In this document: positions 10,920 through 19,716 of the stretch, piece after piece
Layout of the letters: each line of letters opens with the position of its first letter
Numbering within the stretch: position 1 is the first letter of the stretch
Assembly (NCBI RefSeq): GCF_900231165.1
Contig: NZ_LT960614.1
Coordinates: forward strand, 2,168,550 to 2,232,549
Length of the DNA stretch: 64,000 bases
Reading direction: 5' to 3'
Origin: Hartmannibacter diazotrophicus
GTDB lineage: Bacteria; Pseudomonadota; Alphaproteobacteria; Rhizobiales; Pleomorphomonadaceae
The notes under the pieces: generated by a model
Databases searched by the model: none
Seen by the model: the letters and a program-made list of their open reading frames with translations, nothing else
What the model was told of the DNA's origin: nothing
Position numbers and translations under genes: made by a program

Positions 10920-11948
10920 CTATTCCCATTCAAGCTCCGCATAGGCGGCCGTCGCGTTGCGCGTATTGAAGTCGTCGAAGAGCTGCCATTTCCCGGCTTC
11001 GGACTGGCCGGCCGTCTTGACGGCATTCGACATCGGCGTGCCGGAGGCAATGGCTGAACGGACATCCTTGGCGAGGATGTTGAAGTAGTTCCGCTCCGGG
11101 TCGAGGGCGGCCGGCATGGACGCCGCCGCGGGGCCATGCCCGGGCACGACGGTCTTGGCGGGAATCGCGGCGAGGCCGTCCAGCGTTTTCAGCCAACCGA
11201 GAATCGATCCGTCGATCGACGGCAGGTGATCGAGAAAGACGAGATCGCCGGCAAACAGAAGGCTGACGTCGGGAACGAAGACGGTGAGATCGTTGTCCGT
11301 ATGCGAGACCGGCCATGACGTCAGCTGAATCGTCCGCCCGCCGAGATCAAGCGTCATACTTTGGTCGATAGTGAGGGTCGGCGGAATGATCCGGACGTCG
11401 GCCAGAAGAGCGTCGCCCATTAGCGATTCGTTGGCCTTGACATAAAATTCTCCCTTGGCGGCCATCGCCCTTGGAAGGTCGGCATGACCGACGAATGTCG
11501 CCCCGGTCGGAAGAAATGCTGCATTGCCAAATATATGGTCGGGATGGACATGCGTGTTGATCACGTAGCGGATTGGAAGCGCGGTCTTCTTGCGGATGGC
11601 TGCGAGCAGTTCGCGGCCCTCCAGGGCGCTGCCGCCGGTGTCGACGACCGCGACCGCATTGTCTCCAATGATGAAGCCAATATTCGCGATCGCCCCGATA
11701 TTGTCCTTCCTCATCAGGTCAATTTGGCCTTCATGAACGAAAATTCCCTTGTCGACCTCGACAACAGGCAGGGGGCGAACGGTCTCCGCAACGGCTACCG
11801 GCGCGAGCGCGGCAATGATCGAACCGGCCAGCATGAGACGCTTCGAAAGTACCCTCATCAATGGAATGGCACGTCGGAATATCGCCCTTGACGCGATATT
11901 GCAGCGCAACAAGAAATTGCAGGAAGTAGGGTTGGGAAGGATGGACAT
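10920..11948 (-). CDS. Quinoprotein relay system zinc metallohydrolase (metallo-beta-lactamase fold)
   Basis: The product is a SoxH-related periplasmic hydrolase. Metal ligands are visible in THVHPDHIFGN (HxHxDH), in PVSHTDND, in FAGDLVFLDHLP and in VVPGHGPA. A hydrophobic export segment (LMLAGSIIAALAPVAVA) lies near the N-terminus. The ATG at 11948 was chosen because AGGAGCGCTC precedes it; a start at 11858, just before the export segment, would give a more ordinary signal peptide and remains possible (342 or 312 residues). It is divergent from xoxF and upstream of the SoxYZ-like gene, which suggests that the two proteins work as a pair. The substrate is not known. Confidence 0.88.
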   Translation of the reverse strand: MSILPNPTSCNFLLRCNIASRAIFRRAIPLMRVLSKRLMLAGSIIAALAPVAVAETVRPLPVVEVDKGIFVHEGQIDLMRKDNIGAIANIGFIIGDNAVAVVDTGGSALEGRELLAAIRKKTALPIRYVINTHVHPDHIFGNAAFLPTGATFVGHADLPRAMAAKGEFYVKANESLMGDALLADVRIIPPTLTIDQSMTLDLGGRTIQLTSWPVSHTDNDLTVFVPDVSLLFAGDLVFLDHLPSIDGSILGWLKTLDGLAAIPAKTVVPGHGPAAASMPAALDPERNYFNILAKDVRSAIASGTPMSNAVKTAGQSEAGKWQLFDDFNTRNATAAYAELEWE

Positions 11949-12392
11949 GAGCGCTCCTGGTGGCATTGAAATGCTCTTGAAAAGGGATGCGGCAAGGGGA
12001 GGTTGGCCATTTTGCCGCAGGTCTCGGGTGGCATCTCCGAAATGCCGCATTTGAGCCATTTTGGGCCCAGAAGCCTTCATTGGCATATTAAATCGCTTTA
12101 ATTTGATGACCCTGTAGAGACTTGCGGGCTTCGAGAAAGCTGACTACAGTCTGCGTCAGCCGCCGATTTCGACGGATCTTGCGTTTGAGGGAATGCTTGG
12201 TCTGATTCGAAAACCGCAGCAGGGATATAAGAATGGATACGCCAACCGTATCAAGAAAACGCCCTGTAGGTTGTGACACGCTGTCGGAGGCTGTCCCTAT
12301 CGTTTGAAGGTTGATGTCCGGGTCCGGTAGCCTGTGCAGTCGCCTGCAAATCGATCACAACGCTGAAGAAGTGTGCTCTAGGGAGAAGACTA
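11949..12392. other. Divergent control region between the metallohydrolase gene and xoxF
   Basis: This stretch should hold both promoters. No box pair was clear enough to call. A 63-codon frame on the minus strand (12088-12279) is rich in Arg/Lys and shows no family resemblance, so it was not accepted as a gene. The xoxF ribosome site (AGGGAGAA) lies at its right end. Confidence 0.45.
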
Positions 12393-14201
12393 ATGAAAAA
12401 AGCAGTCAAGTTCGCCTGCATGACGGCCGCCGTTGCGCTGCTGGCCTTCCCGGCCTCGGCAAACGATGATCTGGTCAAGATGAGCCAGAACGCGGCCGAT
12501 TGGGTCATGCCGACGGGCAACTACGCCAACACGCGCTATTCGGAACTCAGCCAGATCAACAAGGACAACGTCGGTAGCCTGCAGGTTGCCTGGACGTTCT
12601 CCACCGGCGTGCTCCGTGGCCATGAAGGTGGTCCGCTCATCATCGGCGACACGATGTATGTGCACACCCCCTTCCCGAACATCGTCTACGCGCTCGACCT
12701 CAACGACGACGGCGCGATCAAGTGGAAGTACGAACCGAAGCAGGATCCGAACGTGATCCCGGTCATGTGCTGTGACACCGTCAACCGTGGTGTGGCTTAC
12801 GGCGACGGCAAGATCATCCTCTACCAGGCTGACACCACCGTGGTGGCTCTGAATGCCGAAAGCGGTGCCGTCGAATGGTCGGTGAAGAACGGTGATCCGG
12901 CCAAGGGCGAGACCGGTACGTCCGCTCCGATGGTCTTCAAGGACAAGGTTCTGATCGGCATCTCGGGCGGTGAATTCGGCGTCCGTGGTTCCGTGACCGC
13001 CTATAACCTCAAGGACGGCTCCCAGGCGTGGCGCGGTTACTCGATGGGCCCCGACAGCGACACGCTGATGGACCCGGAGAAGACCACGGCGCTCGGCAAG
13101 CCGGTCGGCAAGGACAGCGGCACGGCGACCTGGGAAGGCGATCAGTGGAAGATCGGCGGCGGCACCACCTGGGGCTGGTATTCGTACGATCCTGAACTGA
13201 ACCTCATCTATTACGGTTCGGGCAACCCCTCCACGTGGAACCCCGCGCAGCGCCCGGGCGACAACAAGTGGTCGATGACCATTTGGGCTCGCGATGCCGA
13301 CACCGGCACGGCTAAGTGGGTCTATCAGATGACGCCCCACGACGAGTGGGACTTCGACGGCATCAACGAGATGATCCTCACCGATCAGCAGATCGACGGC
13401 AAGGATCGCAAGCTCCTCACCCACTTCGATCGTAACGGCTTCGGCTACACCCTCGACCGCGAGAGCGGCGAACTGCTGGTCGCCGAGAAGTACGATCCGG
13501 TGGTAAACTGGGCGACGGAAGTCGTGATGGACCCGAACAGCGACCAGTATGGCCGCCCGCAGGTCGTCGCGCAGTACTCCACCGACCAGAATGGTGAAGA
13601 CGTGAACACGACGGGCGTCTGCCCGGCGGCTCTCGGCACCAAGGACCAGCAGCCGGCGACCTACTCGCCGAAGACTGAACTGTTCTACGTGCCGACCAAC
13701 CACGTTTGCATGGACTACGAGCCCTTCCGTGTCTCGTACACCGCCGGCCAGCCCTACGTTGGTGCGACGCTCTCCATGTATCCGGCTCCGAACAGCCATG
13801 GCGGCATGGGCAACTTCATCGCCTGGGACGGCAAGAAGGGTGAGATCAAGTGGTCGCTCCCCGAGCAGTTCTCGGTGTGGTCGGGTGCTCTGGCCACCGC
13901 TGGCGACGTCGTGTTCTACGGCACGCTGGAAGGCTACCTGAAGGCGGTCGACGCCGAGACGGGCAAGGAACTCTACAAGTTCAAGACCCCGTCGGGCATC
14001 ATCGGCAACGTCACCACCTATGAGCATAGCGGCAAGCAGTATGTCGCGGTTCTCTCGGGTATCGGTGGCTGGGCCGGTATCGGTCTCGCCGCTGGCCTAA
14101 CCGATCCGAACGCCGGTCTGGGTGCCGTGGGTGGCTATGCTGGTCTCAGCAAGTACACCGCTCTCGGCGGTCAGCTGACGGTCTTCTCGCTGCCGAAGTA
14201 A
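12393..14201 (+). CDS. xoxF: Lanthanide-dependent PQQ methanol dehydrogenase XoxF
   Basis: The 602-residue periplasmic quinoprotein oxidises methanol (and probably formaldehyde), passing electrons to cytochrome c. A signal peptide ends near ASA (residue 23). The eight-bladed propeller sequence shows the adjacent disulfide cysteines (Cys126-Cys127 in MCCDTVN), tryptophan-docking blade repeats, and [11 protein letters not shown]. In that segment Asp320 is the catalytic base and Asp322, two residues later, is the extra acid that marks lanthanide enzymes; calcium-type MxaF has Ala there. Followed by cytochrome, binding protein and CXXCW genes on the same strand. There is no mxaI-like small subunit nearby. 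Confidence 0.96.
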   Translation: MKKAVKFACMTAAVALLAFPASANDDLVKMSQNAADWVMPTGNYANTRYSELSQINKDNVGSLQVAWTFSTGVLRGHEGGPLIIGDTMYVHTPFPNIVYALDLNDDGAIKWKYEPKQDPNVIPVMCCDTVNRGVAYGDGKIILYQADTTVVALNAESGAVEWSVKNGDPAKGETGTSAPMVFKDKVLIGISGGEFGVRGSVTAYNLKDGSQAWRGYSMGPDSDTLMDPEKTTALGKPVGKDSGTATWEGDQWKIGGGTTWGWYSYDPELNLIYYGSGNPSTWNPAQRPGDNKWSMTIWARDADTGTAKWVYQMTPHDEWDFDGINEMILTDQQIDGKDRKLLTHFDRNGFGYTLDRESGELLVAEKYDPVVNWATEVVMDPNSDQYGRPQVVAQYSTDQNGEDVNTTGVCPAALGTKDQQPATYSPKTELFYVPTNHVCMDYEPFRVSYTAGQPYVGATLSMYPAPNSHGGMGNFIAWDGKKGEIKWSLPEQFSVWSGALATAGDVVFYGTLEGYLKAVDAETGKELYKFKTPSGIIGNVTTYEHSGKQYVAVLSGIGGWAGIGLAAGLTDPNAGLGAVGGYAGLSKYTALGGQLTVFSLPK

Positions 14202-14224
14202 TCGGCTGACGAAGAAATAAATCT

Positions 14225-14263
14225 GGAGCCCGGTGCATGCTGGAAATGTGTGGACCGGGCTCC
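14225..14263 (+). terminator. Long hairpin after xoxF, without a T-run
   Basis: A perfect 10-bp stem (14225-14234 with 14254-14263) closes a 19-base loop 24 bases after the xoxF stop. The bases after it (ATCTATGTTG) do not form a T-run, so it may stabilise the 3' end of xoxF mRNA or partially terminate. The next 300 bases up to xoxG hold no gene. Confidence 0.6.
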
Positions 14264-14563
14264 ATCTATGTTGTGTGATCTTCAACGTCTTTGGCCGGAA
14301 ACCCGGCTGGCGAATGGAACGAAGGTCCTTGATTAGCCTTTCGTATGCTGTGCTCTCATGTCTCATGTCTTGGAGTACGGGGTAACGGTAGGCTTTTCGC
14401 TCTGCCTGATGGGTGTCGAACGGGACGCCCGGGGGTGGAGAGCGCAAAAATGACAAACGGCCGATCAAACCGACGTGGGTCCAATCCGGGACCTCATGAG
14501 ATCCGCTAACGGCCGAGCCAAGAAATCGCGCCATGCGAAAAATTTGAGGACTGGAGAGGATTT

Positions 14564-15070
14564 ATGCCCCTTAGAAAACTGACATTGGCGGTGGCGATGG
14601 TTCTGTGTGCGAGCACGGCTCTTGCCGCCGACCACGTGGCCGTCGAACAGGATGAAGATACCCATCTGTGGAGGGATGCCGACGGCAATCCGACCTACAA
14701 GATCGGTGAAGACGGAATTCCCGACTACCACACCTATATCGGCTACAAGCGCTACACGGCCAATTGCATGCCCTGCCATGGCCCCGATGGCGAAGGCAGC
14801 ACGTTCGCTCCCAAGCTGACCGACTCGCTGAAGGGTTTCGGTTACGACCACTTCCTCGATGTGGTTTCCAGCGGGCAGCAGAACGTCTGGCATCCCAACA
14901 ACAGCGTGATGCCGGCTTGGGGTACTGACCTCAATGTCATGTGCTACGTCGATGACATCTATGTCTATCTGCGGGCCCGCGCGGACGGAAATCTCGGCCG
15001 CGGCGAACCCAAGCGCCCGCCGAATGACAAGGCTGCCAAGGAAGCCGCCTATTCCTGCCTCGGCTTCTGA
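14564..15070 (+). CDS. xoxG: Cytochrome c partner of XoxF
   Basis: The 168-residue periplasmic c-type cytochrome should accept electrons from XoxF. A signal peptide ends at STALA; the single haem site is CMPCH (Cys68, Cys71, His72), and Met116 in NSVMPAWG is the probable axial ligand. The ATG at 14564 follows a GGAGAGGA ribosome site. It resembles cytochrome cL, and its place between xoxF and xoxJ fixes the role. A cysteine near the C-terminus (SCLGF) is outside the haem motif. Calling it XoxG rests on context plus the cytochrome cL-like architecture. Confidence 0.92.
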   Translation: MPLRKLTLAVAMVLCASTALAADHVAVEQDEDTHLWRDADGNPTYKIGEDGIPDYHTYIGYKRYTANCMPCHGPDGEGSTFAPKLTDSLKGFGYDHFLDVVSSGQQNVWHPNNSVMPAWGTDLNVMCYVDDIYVYLRARADGNLGRGEPKRPPNDKAAKEAAYSCLGF

Positions 15071-15130
15071 CCACGCTCGCGACGCACTGTTTGGCGATTG
15101 ACCTCTCTTGAGGCAGCGCGAAACGACATT

Positions 15131-15200
15131 GATGCCCCTCGAAGCCAGGTTGCGCCGTTCCGCCAGAGTGCGGAGCGCTGTATCGGTTTCGAGGGGCATT
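15131..15200 (+). terminator. Long intercistronic hairpin between xoxG and xoxJ
   Basis: A 16-bp stem (15131-15146 with 15185-15200, of which 12 bp are a perfect run and two are G-U) encloses a 38-base loop that can itself fold, and is followed by TTTTGTC. It begins 60 bases after the xoxG stop. It may be a terminator, or a processing site separating the xoxFG message from xoxJ. The 200 bases from there to xoxJ hold no gene. Confidence 0.65.
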
Positions 15201-15404
15201 TTGTCTTCGGAGCAAGTCGTCTGGTCCGCGGACCCGGTCGAGGTCGCTCCGGTGGATGGATTAAGAATTGGTCATAATGGGTTGGCAATAGAGATTTTTT
15301 GCCGATGACCTGACATGGTGGGTGGAGTTTGAACCCACTGGCAGACCTGTCAGCGAGAGACAGGCACCTGAACGAAAAAAACGAGATCGGGAGGACGACG
15401 ATCC

Positions 15405-16280
15405 ATGAACAAGCAGCTTGCAGTGGCCCTGATTGCCCTCGCTGCCATGACTTGCGGCCTTCGCCCGGTACTGGCGCAGACGGCCGTAATGCCGGCCCCT
15501 GGTGCGGACACGGAGACATTCGGCGAGGCGATCGAACTCGTGGATCCGGATGTGCTGCGCGTTTGCTCGGACCCGAGCAACCTGCCGTTTTCGAGCGAGA
15601 AACTCGACGGCTTTGAAAACAAGATCGCGGATCTGATCGGCGAGAAACTCGGCAAGCCGGTGTCCTACAGCTGGTTCCCGATGGCGACAGGCTTCGTGCG
15701 CAAGACGCTGGGCGAGCATCGCTGCGACGTCATCATCGGCTACGCGCAGGGCAACGAACTGGTCCAGAACACCAACGCCTATTACCGCACGTCCTATGCC
15801 TTCGTCTTCCCGGAAGGCAGCGATCTCGAAGGGCTGCAGTCGCTGGACGACCCCCGGCTGAAGTCGAAGAAGATCGGCATCATTGCCGGAACGCCGCCCG
15901 GCAACAACATGGCCCACTATGGCCTGATGGGGCGGGCAAAGCCCTATCCCCTGATGATCGACACCCGGGTTGAATCGTCAGCCGCGAGGATGATGAAGGA
16001 TCTGGATGCCGGCATCATCGATGTTGCCATCCTTTGGGGGCCGATGGCTGGCTACTACGCCAAGCAGGATGCGACCCCGATGAAGGTCGTGCCCATGGTC
16101 AAGGAGACGTGGGGTCCGCGCATGGCCTATCGCATTACCATGGGCGTTCGCCGCACGGACCAGAACTGGAAGCGCCAGCTCAACACGCTGATCCGCGAGA
16201 ACCAGGACGAGATCAACAAGATCCTGCTCGACTATGGTGTTCCGATCCTGGATGAGCGCGATCAGCCGATCACGCAGTGA
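15405..16280 (+). CDS. xoxJ: Quinoprotein-associated periplasmic binding protein XoxJ
   Basis: The 291-residue exported protein belongs to the family of solute-binding-like proteins found with PQQ alcohol dehydrogenases (MxaJ/XoxJ), thought to help activate the dehydrogenase rather than feed a transporter. The signal peptide ends at PVLAQ; the fold begins at LRVCSDPSNLPFSSEKLDGF, which is the family's hallmark start, and continues with GTPPGNNMAHYG and a binding-protein C-lobe. No transporter subunits are adjacent, as expected for this role. GGGAGGACGACG precedes the ATG. Confidence 0.93.
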   Translation: MNKQLAVALIALAAMTCGLRPVLAQTAVMPAPGADTETFGEAIELVDPDVLRVCSDPSNLPFSSEKLDGFENKIADLIGEKLGKPVSYSWFPMATGFVRKTLGEHRCDVIIGYAQGNELVQNTNAYYRTSYAFVFPEGSDLEGLQSLDDPRLKSKKIGIIAGTPPGNNMAHYGLMGRAKPYPLMIDTRVESSAARMMKDLDAGIIDVAILWGPMAGYYAKQDATPMKVVPMVKETWGPRMAYRITMGVRRTDQNWKRQLNTLIRENQDEINKILLDYGVPILDERDQPITQ

Positions 16281-16287
16281 CGGGATC

Positions 16288-16869
16288 ATGCGGCGTCGTC
16301 ACATAGGGGCACTGGCCTTCGGCAGCGCGCTGGCCGCGTTCGGCTGGATACAGGCGGGCGTCGCCGGCGAACAGCCGGTGCCAGAGCCCGGCGACTACCG
16401 GCAGGAAGACTACCGGGCACCGGTGCCGTCGACCTTGGCCGGCGGCAAGGTTCTCGACACGGCGGCAGCGAAGGTCCTTTGGCAGACGGGCGAGGCGGTG
16501 TTCGTCGACGTTCTGCCGGTGCCGCCGAAGCCGAAACTGCCGCCCGGCACCTACTACCGCGAAAAGCCGCGCGACGACATTCCCGGCAGCATCTGGCTGC
16601 CCGATGTCGGCTACGGACGCCTGCCGTCCGACATGGAGGCCTATTTCGCCGACAATCTGAAGGAGGCGACCGGCGGCGATCTCGATCGGCCGGTGGTCTT
16701 CTATTGCCTCGCGGACTGCTGGATGAGCTGGAATGCCGCCAGGCGCGCGATCGCCTGGGGCTACAAGGCGGTCAGTTGGTATCCGGACGGGACCGACGGC
16801 TGGTCCTTCGAGGATCTGCCGCTGGAGCGTCGCAAGCCCGTTCCAAGGCCAGGTGAGCAGCAAAACTGA
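16288..16869 (+). CDS. PQQ-dependent catabolism-associated Cys/Trp-motif protein (rhodanese-like)
   Basis: The 193-residue exported protein matches the family of PQQ-associated CXXCW-motif proteins. The N-terminus MRRRHIGALAFGSALAAFGW is a signal peptide. The motif reads CLADCWMSWNAARRA (Cys140, Cys144, Trp145), with three residues between the cysteines. The surrounding fold is rhodanese-like (VFVDVLP, SIWLPDVGYG, GYKAVSWYPDGTDGW). It starts seven bases after the xoxJ stop, so it is translationally linked; a longer frame from 16234 overlaps xoxJ and was rejected. It may act in periplasmic thiol or sulfur chemistry with the SoxYZ-like protein; that link is inferred from context. Confidence 0.88.
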   Translation: MRRRHIGALAFGSALAAFGWIQAGVAGEQPVPEPGDYRQEDYRAPVPSTLAGGKVLDTAAAKVLWQTGEAVFVDVLPVPPKPKLPPGTYYREKPRDDIPGSIWLPDVGYGRLPSDMEAYFADNLKEATGGDLDRPVVFYCLADCWMSWNAARRAIAWGYKAVSWYPDGTDGWSFEDLPLERRKPVPRPGEQQN

Positions 16870-16915
16870 CGATCGGTATCAGCGCTCGGGACTGAAGGCG
16901 CGTCGAACAAGTGCC

Positions 16916-17719
16916 TCAGGTCATCGCAAAGAAGCGGACATGCTTGCTGAAATGCGGATGGCGCAGCCCGAAAAGGTGATGCAGCACGGAATCGACGTCT
17001 TCCGGGTAGAAAGGTTTGCGCAAAAAGGCGCAGGCGCCAACTTTCTGCGCGGCCTGATCGAGCGCGTCTGAATATTCTGTCGACATCAGGATCACGTCGG
17101 ATTTGTTGGCCTCGACCGCAAGCTGCTCGGCGAGTTCCATGCCTGTCATGCCCGGCATGTTGAAATCTGCGAAAACAATCCGGAAGGTCTGGCGGCGGAC
17201 CGCGTCAAGGGCGCCATGCCCGTCCTCCGCCTCGACGACATTGAGGTTGAAGATGCTGCGGCTGAGCACTTTCAGCACGATCTTGCGCACCGTCGCCGAG
17301 TCGTCCACGACCAGAATGTCGAACGGCTTCTTGATGGTGGTGAAGGTATTGAGGACAAGGCCGACATCGAGCTTGCTGAAGGGTTTGGTGAGAAAATCAT
17401 AGGCGCCGAACGCCTTCAGCAAAGACTCCGAATGGTCTGTGAGCGAGTTCGACATCGAAATGGCAAAGGTGTCGCTCTTCTTCAAATGAAGCGCGCCCAT
17501 GACTTCCACGCCGCTGATATGCGGCATGTGGATGTCGAGAAACGCGATGTCGAAGGACTCGCTCTCAAGTCGTTCGATCGCTTCGCGGCCGTCGGAGACA
17601 AGCGCGAACTCACATTGCACTCCGGTTTCCGTCAGCGCCATTTCCACAAATTTCCTGACCGTCGACGAATCGTCGGCGATCATGACTTTGATCGGTTTGA
17701 TCTTGGTGATGTTGTTCAT
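16916..17719 (-). CDS. Response regulator with two receiver domains
   Basis: The 267-residue product is two CheY-like receivers in tandem and nothing else. The first has DDSSTVRK, phosphoacceptor FLDIHMPHISG and LTKPF; the second has DDSATVRK, phosphoacceptor FADFNMPGMTG and LRKPFYP, so both look able to be phosphorylated. There is no output domain, so it probably acts by protein contact, as in chemotaxis or a phosphorelay. The start at 17719 begins MNNITKIKPIKVMIADD; 15 codons upstream are open but unlike the family. It is convergent with the xox locus and no kinase is nearby. Confidence 0.88.
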   Translation of the reverse strand: MNNITKIKPIKVMIADDSSTVRKFVEMALTETGVQCEFALVSDGREAIERLESESFDIAFLDIHMPHISGVEVMGALHLKKSDTFAISMSNSLTDHSESLLKAFGAYDFLTKPFSKLDVGLVLNTFTTIKKPFDILVVDDSATVRKIVLKVLSRSIFNLNVVEAEDGHGALDAVRRQTFRIVFADFNMPGMTGMELAEQLAVEANKSDVILMSTEYSDALDQAAQKVGACAFLRKPFYPEDVDSVLHHLFGLRHPHFSKHVRFFAMT

Positions 17720-17969
17720 CAGCCATGAAACCCTGCGAAAAAATTCAGCGAACCATAAGCACAATGAGCATAAAAAATTCTAAATGGATTTAAATTGAAT
17801 GGAACTCGCAGAAAAAGGACGGGCGCCGTCTGTGGTCGAGGTGGAATCGAGTGGCCTCAGGCGCCTGTCGGCAGCACCCGGAAGATATCTGACGACGTCA
17901 GACAGGCCGAGACCCGGACGCTGCCAAACCCGTCCGCGATTGCCAGGCAGACCCTCGTGCACCGTTGCG

Positions 17970-18704
17970 TCAGGCGATCGTCTCGGGAAACCGGACCATC
18001 AGTTCCTGGCGCTTGGCTTCAATGAAGTCCTCGCCACGCTCTTGATGCGGCGTATCGAGAGCGATCTCCGCAAGCACGTGACTTGGACGCCGGGAAAGCA
18101 GCACCAGCCGGTCGGCGAGTTGGATCGCCTCGCGGATATTGTGCGTGACCAGCAGCGTCGTGGTGCGGCGGCCTAGCCAGACCTCCAGGATGAGCGCGCG
18201 CAGTTTCTGTGCCGTAGTTTCATCCAGCGACGTCGACGGCTCGTCGAGCAGCAGGAGATTGGGGTCGATCACGAGCGCCCGCGCGATCGAGACGCGGCGG
18301 GCGAGACCCAGCGACAACTCGGTCGGAAAGCGCTGCGTCATGTCGGAAATGCCGAGCGCCGCGTAGAGAGAGGCGGGGTCGTTCGCATCGGGCGTCGGCA
18401 GAACGAGCCGGACATTCTGGTCCACCGTTCGCCAGGGCAGCAGCCGCGGCTCCTGAAAGACATAACCGATGCGGGTGTCCGCCGGCAGATGAACTTCGCC
18501 CTTGTAGGCATGGTCGAGCCCGGCAAGGATGCGCAGCGTTGTCGTCTTGCCGCAGCCGGACGGGCCGATCAGCGCGGTGAAGCTTCCCGGCTGAAGCGCG
18601 AGAGACAGACCCTGGACGGCCAACACGGAAGAGCCATCCGCCCCCCGGAACCGCTTTTCGTCGATGTGGATTTCAAACGGTACGGACGCGCCAGCGGTTC
18701 GCAT
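17970..18704 (-). CDS. ABC transporter ATP-binding protein, NitT/TauT-like
   Basis: The 244-residue ATPase energises import by the permease encoded just upstream, which it overlaps by 32 bases. Walker A is GPSGCGKTT, the Q-loop is VFQEPRLLPW as in the nitrate/taurine/sulfonate family, Walker B is LLLLDEPSTSLD, and the H-loop is LLVTHNIREA. The ABC signature reads LSLGLARR instead of LSGGQ, a divergent but not unique form. No substrate-binding protein gene is next to it, so the substrate cannot be assigned. Confidence 0.9.
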   Translation of the reverse strand: MRTAGASVPFEIHIDEKRFRGADGSSVLAVQGLSLALQPGSFTALIGPSGCGKTTTLRILAGLDHAYKGEVHLPADTRIGYVFQEPRLLPWRTVDQNVRLVLPTPDANDPASLYAALGISDMTQRFPTELSLGLARRVSIARALVIDPNLLLLDEPSTSLDETTAQKLRALILEVWLGRRTTTLLVTHNIREAIQLADRLVLLSRRPSHVLAEIALDTPHQERGEDFIEAKRQELMVRFPETIA

Positions 18705-19452
18705 GAGCTTCCAGGGGCTGGAGGATGAGAATTTCGATCGTCAGCATGACGAAGACGAAGGAGAGCGCATAGGCAAGGATGCTGGCAACGTCGAAGAGCT
18801 GAAAGAAGAGATTGAGCTGAAAGCCGATGCCGTTGGAACGGCCCATGAGTTCGACCACCAGCACGATTTTCCACACGAGCGAGAGACCGGAGCGCGCCGC
18901 CGCCGCCAGATAGGGCTGAAGCTGCGGGATCACGATCTCGAAGAGGCGCTTCTTCCAGTCGAGCCGGAAGGCCTTTGCCATCTGGTCGAGATCGGGATCG
19001 AGCGCCCGGGCGCCTTCGCGTACCGTCACGATGACGTTGGGCAGCTTATTGAGCGCGACCGCGCCGATCGCGGCCGATTCATTGAGCCCGAACCAGATGT
19101 AGGCGAGGATGATGATGACGAGCGCGGGAATGTTCAGCAGCACGATGAGCCAGACGTCGAGCGCGCTGTTGACCGCGCGGCTGCGCCCCATCGCAAGTCC
19201 GATCGCCGAGCCGATGAGCATGGCCGACGTGAAGGCCGCGGCGACCCGGCCCAGCGTGACGGAGAGGTGGTAGGGCAAGTCGCCGCTCGCGATCTCCTGG
19301 ATCATGATGTGGACGACGGCCCAGGGCGAGGGCAGGTAACGGCTCTCCATCAGGACGGCGAGCGCCGACCAGACGAGCACGAGCGAAACGGCGGACAGCA
19401 GCGGGCCGACGAAACGGCGGTTCTCAGCACGCATCGGCGGAACCTTCATCAC
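18673..19452 (-). CDS. ABC transporter permease, NitT/TauT-like
   Basis: The 259-residue integral membrane protein has about six hydrophobic segments and the coupling-loop region EGARALDPDLDQMAKAF, which contacts the ATPase, followed by IVIPQLQPYLAAAARSG, a typical motif for this family. It is translationally coupled to the ATPase gene (32-base overlap). The start at 19452 (MMKVPPMRAENRRF) puts the basic N-terminus in the cytosol. The 264 bases upstream contain no binding-protein gene; they hold three degenerate copies of a 12-base repeat near 19680-19714. Confidence 0.88.
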   Translation of the reverse strand: MMKVPPMRAENRRFVGPLLSAVSLVLVWSALAVLMESRYLPSPWAVVHIMIQEIASGDLPYHLSVTLGRVAAAFTSAMLIGSAIGLAMGRSRAVNSALDVWLIVLLNIPALVIIILAYIWFGLNESAAIGAVALNKLPNVIVTVREGARALDPDLDQMAKAFRLDWKKRLFEIVIPQLQPYLAAAARSGLSLVWKIVLVVELMGRSNGIGFQLNLFFQLFDVASILAYALSFVFVMLTIEILILQPLEAHANRWRVRTV

Positions 19453-19716
19453 CGGCGCTGGCGATGACGTCTCTGGATAGGGGCGTGAAAGGACGCGTGG
19501 CGAATGACCCCACGGTGAACTCCCTGATCCGGCCGCATCACGATGGCCGTTGTCTGTCGCCCGAGTGTCATTGCCAGGAATGACCCCGACCGGAAATGAT
19601 CCGGAGGCGATTGTTTTCTTTCGAAAACTCTAGACGAGTAGCTGCGCCGGGTCAGGTGAACAAATCGTAACGTTGCCGGCGTTTTGCCCGGTGTCTTGCC
19701 CGGCGTCTTGGCAGGA

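Noticed and set aside
12088-12279. Small 63-codon frame between the metallohydrolase gene and xoxF
   Set aside because: Arg/Lys-rich, no family match seen, and it sits in the region that must hold the divergent promoters.
12390-14027. A 545-codon minus-strand open frame over xoxF
   Set aside because: Shadow of xoxF; repetitive Val/Asp/His/Arg sequence without domains.
12393-14201. Calling the methanol dehydrogenase MxaF
   Set aside because: The DEWDFDG segment has the second Asp typical of XoxF, and no mxaI follows.
19680-19714. Three degenerate 12-base repeats as a CRISPR or satellite
   Set aside because: Too short, adjacent without spacers, and only three copies; no CRISPR array was found anywhere in the window.
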